Shown here: in pieces, positions 59,669 to 64,000 of the stretch
Position numbering within the stretch: position 1 is the stretch's first letter
How the letters are laid out: the number at the start of each line of letters is the position of its first letter
Assembly: GCF_021032705.1 (NCBI RefSeq)
Contig: NZ_JAHVXI010000006.1
Coordinates: 62,001 to 126,000, forward strand
Origin: Psychroserpens luteolus
GTDB lineage: Bacteria > Bacteroidota > Bacteroidia > Flavobacteriales > Flavobacteriaceae
Direction of reading: 5' to 3'
DNA: 64,000 bases
Notes under the pieces: model-generated
What the model saw: only the letters and a program-made list of their open reading frames with translations
What the model was told of the DNA's origin: nothing
The model's database searches: none
Translations under genes and position numbers: made by a program

Positions 59669-60190
59669 ATGAAATATCTCTCTCTTATATTGATGTTAGT
59701 ATTAGTAACATCATGCAGCACTATTAGGGTTAATTACGACTATGAAAAAACGACTGATTTTTCGACTTATAAAACCTATAACTATTTTACAAATATAAAC
59801 AGCGGAATGAGCGAATTGGATACCAAACGTTTGTTTAGAGCTCTTGACCAAGCCTTACAGAGTAGAGGGTATACGTTATCTGAAAATCCAGATTTTCTAA
59901 TTGATATTGGCAGCAGTGAGTTCCAACAACAACGCAATAATAATGTTGGTGTTGGCGTAGGAGGTACAGGTCGTAATGTAGGCGGCGGAATTTCTATAGG
60001 CTTACCACTTGGACAAACTCAAATGGCTAGAGAAATTGTATTTGAATTTGTAGATGACACTAAAAAAGGACTATTTTGGCAGGCTGTTTCTGAGTCTAAT
60101 TATAAACCAAATGCCTCACCTGAAAAACGTGAAGCACAGTTCAAAGCACTTGTAGAAAAAGTGCTAGAAGGATTTCCTCCAAAAGGCTAA
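59669..60190 (+). CDS. DUF4136 family lipoprotein
   Basis: A 173-residue protein with lipoprotein signal 'MKYLSLILMLVLVTSCSTIR' and the DUF4136 start 'VNYDYEKTTDFSTYKTYNYF'. It continues 'NPDFLIDIGSSEFQQQRNNN', then a Gly-rich stretch 'NVGVGVGGTGRNVGGGISIG' and an acidic C-terminal half ending 'LVEKVLEGFPPKG'. Function unknown, envelope-located. Confidence 0.85.
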   Translation: MKYLSLILMLVLVTSCSTIRVNYDYEKTTDFSTYKTYNYFTNINSGMSELDTKRLFRALDQALQSRGYTLSENPDFLIDIGSSEFQQQRNNNVGVGVGGTGRNVGGGISIGLPLGQTQMAREIVFEFVDDTKKGLFWQAVSESNYKPNASPEKREAQFKALVEKVLEGFPPKG

Positions 60191-60279
60191 CTGACTCGAT
60201 ATCAGCGTTAAGTTCCTGTTAAGGGCAATAATTTTGATTATGGATTGTTTTATTTTTAAATAAACTTAAAACAACAACC

Positions 60280-60831
60280 ATGAAAACAAAATCACTATTA
60301 TTTATATGTCTTATTGCAGGTACATCTCTTTTTGCTCAGCGACGTTCAGTTATAGAAGTACCCAAAGGCTATTCTAATGACATAGGTCAAATGGTATCGA
60401 TGTTAGATAACTTAAAAGCACGTGTCGAACGAAATGTCATTAATTTAGACCAAGACGGTACCGACTTCCTTTTAGATGATAAGGCTAATAGCCCTGGCGC
60501 TATTATTTATCACCTAGCTGCAACAGAAGCGTATTACCAAGTGTATACATTTGAAAACAGAGGTTTTAATGCCGAAGAACGCGAAAAATGGAATACCGCT
60601 TTAAACTTAGGCGATAAGGCAAGACAAGAATTTAAGGATAAGCCTATATCTTATTATTTAGAGATTTATGATAAAGTAAGAGCTAAGACAAAAGAGTTAC
60701 TAAAAACAAAAGATGATGAGTGGTTTAAGAAAAAAAACGGAACCATGAGTAATCATTGGGCTTGGTTTCATGTTATGGAGCATCAAGCCAATCATATGGG
60801 ACAATTAGCACTCATTGCAAAACGTATTTAA
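60280..60831 (+). CDS. Secreted DinB-like (four-helix, metal-binding) protein
   Basis: A 183-residue protein with a signal peptide ('LLFICLIAGTSLFAQ') and a DinB/YfiT-like four-helix bundle. The His in 'SPGAIIYHLAATEAYYQVYT' and two late His in 'HWAWFHVMEHQANHMGQL' match the three-His metal site. Most DinB-family proteins are cytoplasmic thiol or stress enzymes; export here is unusual. Substrate unknown. A terminator follows. Confidence 0.82.
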   Translation: MKTKSLLFICLIAGTSLFAQRRSVIEVPKGYSNDIGQMVSMLDNLKARVERNVINLDQDGTDFLLDDKANSPGAIIYHLAATEAYYQVYTFENRGFNAEEREKWNTALNLGDKARQEFKDKPISYYLEIYDKVRAKTKELLKTKDDEWFKKKNGTMSNHWAWFHVMEHQANHMGQLALIAKRI

Positions 60832-60833
60832 TA

Positions 60834-60862
60834 AAAAAGAGGCTTATATAAGCCTCTTTTAT
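60834..60862 (+). terminator. Terminator after the DinB-like gene
   Basis: AAAAGAGGCTT / AAGCCTCTTTT stem with the loop ATAT. It can also serve the convergent DoxX gene. Confidence 0.85.
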
Positions 60863-60880
60863 TTTTAAAGATTATCAACC

Positions 60881-61258
60881 TTAGTTGAGTAATGCTTTGT
60901 ATTTGTCTTTATAACCTATTAACACAGCAATATTTAGTACTAATAAAGCCAATGCGCCTCCAATCCCTCCAGGATCTAATACGGCATGGAATAACACAGC
61001 ATTTACAGATACACTCATTAAAATAAGTGCTAAAAGTGCTCCAAATTTATTAAAGATTAATGCCAATCCTGCAACCACTTCAACAATAGCAACAAGAAGT
61101 AATGTTTTAGAGTTAGCTAAAGCTCCAAAATATGCTCCAGCATCACCTGACAATTCAGGCATAGGTAAAAAACCATCTGGTACTAATTTATTGGCTCCGA
61201 AGACCAATACGAATAGTCCGAGCAATATTCTCAAGACCAAAAATACTTTTGAATTCAT
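60881..61258 (-). CDS. DoxX family membrane protein
   Basis: A 125-residue protein with four hydrophobic helices in DoxX order ('VFLVLRILLGLFVLVFGANK' and 'LLVAIVEVVAGLALIFNKFG', then two more). DoxX proteins are small membrane proteins linked to quinone or thiosulfate redox in some bacteria; the function here is unknown. Convergent with the DinB-like gene. Confidence 0.88.
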   Translation of the reverse strand: MNSKVFLVLRILLGLFVLVFGANKLVPDGFLPMPELSGDAGAYFGALANSKTLLLVAIVEVVAGLALIFNKFGALLALILMSVSVNAVLFHAVLDPGGIGGALALLVLNIAVLIGYKDKYKALLN

Positions 61259-61325
61259 AATGTTAGTTATTTGTTAGTATATCAATATAGTGAATTTGGT
61301 CGATACTTTTTAGAATACCTAACAA

Positions 61326-64000
61326 CTATTCGCTGTCCACACTAACCCTAACACCTTCACTATGACTGCTAAACTCAGGAGCGTACATACTTTGAATGGT
61401 CGTAATACCATTGCTCATATGTCCTGCATTATTAACTCTTAGATCATACTCAAAAACGTAAATCCCTTTCGGTAAAGAATCAAAAAAGAAATTTGTTGAC
61501 GCATCTTTTGTGCTTTCATAATACCCTAATCCGTCTTGATATTTGTATTGTGATAATACATTTACTGGCTCAAATCCTGCAGCACGCATATCTTTCATAT
61601 GAACAAATTCCATAGCACGATCACTGCGTAATTCAATGCGAACTCTCACCAAATCACCAACTTTTAAGTCGGTGTCAGGCGTAATTTCGGTAATTTCTTC
61701 ACCTATATCAGTATTGGTCTTTTTAAATAGTTTTTTCTTTAATTTTAGAGGCGTTTCGGCAGAAGTAATCTTATCTAGATCTTCAAAATATTGCCAGTAC
61801 AATCCTCCCCAAGCGATACCATTTCCTTTCTTAGTAAGTTTGACTGTTCCCATGTTTGATGTAATATCTGATGAAGACCATGAGGTTTTGTAATAGCCAG
61901 TTCCGGCTTCAACTTTCACATCTTCTAATGTTGAAGGCTCTATTGCTTTTCCGCCAATAACCACATCTACCATTTCAGTAACACTAAGCCAATCACTACC
62001 TTGAAGTAATAAAGCATAGATAGCATCGGTCGTCGCTTTTGTGGTTTGCCAACGATTGGTTTGCTTATTCTTTAATAGCCAGATTTTTAAATTATCTACG
62101 GTAGCTATATCATTTTCAATTTCAGAAAACACCTCGATCATCAATGATTGTGTTTCTATAGGTGCCTGATACCAATGCCATGAGCTCGTATTTGCTTTCC
62201 AGTACATTCCTAATTCTTCCGAAGTAATACTAGTTTCACCAAGCGATTTTAAGATTTTTCCTGAAGTTGCTTTATCATCCATTCGATCAACTACTAAAGC
62301 CATTAAGCCTTTAGCATATAGCGAACGACTTAGCCAATACTTTTGTATTTGTGACTGGTAGTAATCAATAATAGATTGTACTTCATTGGATACTTTATAT
62401 TCTGGATAAAAACTACGCATATACAAGTAATGTAATTGTGTATAACTTAAATGATCTTTCGACAGATCAATATCTGGATTGTATTTTTTAAGGTTTTTAT
62501 ATTCCTGTACGAATTCGGCATCTAAGTAGGCAATAGCACTAGTGATCATTTTTGATTCTGTATTAGTAGCGACACCTAATTTGTTAAGATGTCCAAAACC
62601 TGTGATGATGTGTTGTGTGATGTAACGACTTGGTCGTCCTCCATTAAACCAAGGCCAAGCACCATTACTCATTTGACCATTTTTAAGTTTACGTCGCGCA
62701 GATTGTAATTCATTATTCATTTTGTTTAAATCGAATAATAAAGCTATACGCTTTTTTTGCTCGGCTTCACTTTGCGCATCACGTAGCCATGGTGTTTCTT
62801 GAATGAGAATAGATTTCAGTTCTTGGTTCTTCTCAAGATTACTCAATAAGGCATCTGTATTTCTCCACTGATTGAAAACCTCTTGAATTCTTGGATTACT
62901 GTTCGCAATATGACTCGCCAATGCATTAGCATAATAACGACTAAAGGTTTGCTCATTACAGTCATACGGATACTCCATTAAGTATGGTAAGGCTTGTACA
63001 GCATACCATGCTGGATTAGAAGTCATCTCAAAAGTAAGTTTGTGATTCTTAAGTGTTGTTGAGGTCGTTGTCTTTAGTTTATCTAAAGTAAATGTTTTTG
63101 TTTCATTGCTCTTAATCCACATAGGCAATGTTTCTGTAACTAGCATTCGGTTACTCAATACTGGTAATGCATTTTGTTCACCATCGCTAAAATCATCCGC
63201 TTTAGCTATGACTTTATATTGAACAGCACTAACATCGTATGGAATGTCGAGATTCCATGAGACATTTGTATTTCCTTTTGCCGAAACGGTAAAACCAAGT
63301 TCATTATATGCGTTTGATAATTTTTGATCTATAGACTCGCCAGTGAGTGCATCAAACAATTGTAAAACCGCAATACCTTTTAATTCTTTATCTGTTAGGT
63401 TTGCAATTTTAGTGCTTATTCTAATTTGATCACCTTCACGTAAAAAACGAGGTGCGTTTGGAATAACCATCAATTCTTTTTGGGTGACAGTTTCTAGCGT
63501 AGACGTAGCGCTTTCTAGTGATTTGGTATGCGCTAATAGCTGCAGTTTCCATTTGGTTAAGGCTTCTGGTGTGGAAAAACTAAAACTGACATTTCCTTCT
63601 TTATCGGTTTCTAAATGTGGAAAGAAAAAGGCCGTCTCTTGAAGATTTTTGCGAATTTTCACATCGCCAAAATCTTGTTCTTTTTCTTGTTCAGCTTCAC
63701 CATTTTTTGGAGCCCATTCACCTTTATCTTTACCACTTTCTTTTTTTTCATTGGAAAGGTCACCTTGAGCAAAGGCTAAATCTAAGTCATCGGCATTACC
63801 CGCTATACTGTCATATAAAATGTTAGCTTCTGCTACAACTTCTCTATCTTCTAAGACAAGTGCTCCTGCTAAGTAATTTTTGTCTCTTCTTAAATAGTTT
63901 CCACGTCCAAAACTCAAACCAAAAAAGTTTAAACGATCGTATTGTTGTATAGGATAGCTGCTATAGTTATTTCTTAACTGTCTTATGGTAAATCCATTAG
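61326..64000 (-). CDS. Alpha-2-macroglobulin-like protein (C-terminal part, runs off the edge)
   Basis: The frame stays open to the last base of the window, so the start lies beyond the right edge and the apparent TTG start at 63917 is internal. The visible 890 residues include the MG/A2M region 'FFFPHLETDKEGNVSFSFST' and a thioester-type motif in 'YPYDCNEQTFSRYYANA' (CxEQ). The helical TED domain and the receptor-binding beta domain at the end follow ('VFEYDLRVNNAGHMSNGITT'). Such proteins trap proteases outside the cell or in the periplasm. Because the CNEQ motif is present, it may bind covalently through the thioester. Confidence 0.88.
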   Translation of the reverse strand, partial: NGFTIRQLRNNYSSYPIQQYDRLNFFGLSFGRGNYLRRDKNYLAGALVLEDREVVAEANILYDSIAGNADDLDLAFAQGDLSNEKKESGKDKGEWAPKNGEAEQEKEQDFGDVKIRKNLQETAFFFPHLETDKEGNVSFSFSTPEALTKWKLQLLAHTKSLESATSTLETVTQKELMVIPNAPRFLREGDQIRISTKIANLTDKELKGIAVLQLFDALTGESIDQKLSNAYNELGFTVSAKGNTNVSWNLDIPYDVSAVQYKVIAKADDFSDGEQNALPVLSNRMLVTETLPMWIKSNETKTFTLDKLKTTTSTTLKNHKLTFEMTSNPAWYAVQALPYLMEYPYDCNEQTFSRYYANALASHIANSNPRIQEVFNQWRNTDALLSNLEKNQELKSILIQETPWLRDAQSEAEQKKRIALLFDLNKMNNELQSARRKLKNGQMSNGAWPWFNGGRPSRYITQHIITGFGHLNKLGVATNTESKMITSAIAYLDAEFVQEYKNLKKYNPDIDLSKDHLSYTQLHYLYMRSFYPEYKVSNEVQSIIDYYQSQIQKYWLSRSLYAKGLMALVVDRMDDKATSGKILKSLGETSITSEELGMYWKANTSSWHWYQAPIETQSLMIEVFSEIENDIATVDNLKIWLLKNKQTNRWQTTKATTDAIYALLLQGSDWLSVTEMVDVVIGGKAIEPSTLEDVKVEAGTGYYKTSWSSSDITSNMGTVKLTKKGNGIAWGGLYWQYFEDLDKITSAETPLKLKKKLFKKTNTDIGEEITEITPDTDLKVGDLVRVRIELRSDRAMEFVHMKDMRAAGFEPVNVLSQYKYQDGLGYYESTKDASTNFFFDSLPKGIYVFEYDLRVNNAGHMSNGITTIQSMYAPEFSSHSEGVRVSVDSE

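Noticed and set aside
59497-59721. 74-codon minus-strand frame after obgE
   Set aside because: It covers the hairpin-rich repeat and the start of the DUF4136 gene, and has no recognisable domain.
1-64000. CRISPR arrays, tRNA or rRNA genes, transposases and prophage genes
   Set aside because: I looked for regularly spaced repeats, tRNA-like cloverleaf ends and transposase motifs by eye and found none. A tRNAscan or CRISPR search would be decisive.

Overview
This window is chromosomal DNA from a member of the Flavobacteriaceae (Bacteroidota), probably marine. The evidence is: AT-rich DNA; many SPII lipoproteins; type IX secretion (T9SS) C-terminal sorting tails (17607-21644, 50996-51706); Bacteroidota-type -7 boxes (TAnnTTTG) just upstream of many starts; and family members typical of flavobacteria (DUF4920, DUF4136, PafA phosphatase, dipeptidyl peptidase III, an hpt-adk fusion). 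I see no rRNA, tRNA, CRISPR array, prophage or transposase. No gene-free stretch exceeds about 180 bases.

Layout. 0-7 kb: end of an Lrp regulator, then DJ-1/VOC/MFS, DUF1684, a fluoride channel and dipeptidyl peptidase III. 7-13 kb: a lipoprotein / sensor kinase / NarL-type regulator operon, followed by an outer-surface protein, an Lgt-like enzyme and a secreted protein. Two promoters here carry the same NarL-like 7-2-7 box at the same distance from the -7 box. 13-28 kb: mostly housekeeping (ilvE, mnmD, TIGR01777 oxidoreductase, SprT, manC, DUF389, MlaEF-like ABC, PafA), plus a 1345-residue secreted FG-GAP / ASPIC-UnbV / vanadium-haloperoxidase-like protein.

28-40 kb is the accessory region. 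It encodes a six-cysteine double-glycine-leader peptide (29025-29240), a HlyD-type adaptor, a C39-peptidase ABC exporter and a protein fusing a Cys-less C39-like domain to VKOR and thioredoxin domains. This looks like a machine that oxidises and exports a disulfide-bonded peptide. Three transcription units (lipoprotein 28257, peptide 29025, exporter 30627) share a promoter-like element with exactly conserved spacing. Next to it are a periplasm-facing TPR-CHAT (caspase-like) membrane protein, a lipoprotein, and a sigma factor / membrane TPR protein / nuclease operon.

40-64 kb: glycosyltransferase, methyltransferase, KAS III-like enzyme and gcvP; then an ECF sigma/anti-sigma pair and a DUF2071 / TIGR01777 / membrane-protein block controlled by a GbsR/MarR-like regulator with three copies of one inverted repeat (CTTTCA-N8-TGAAAG). 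After that come peptidases, purEK, the hpt-adk fusion, obgE, a flavobacterial-type intergenic repeat, DUF4136, DinB, DoxX, and the 3' part of an alpha-2-macroglobulin-like gene that runs off the right edge.

Product names come from motif and family recognition by eye; no database search was run. Start codons were moved downstream of the longest reading frame where signal peptides, promoter boxes or neighbouring genes demanded it.
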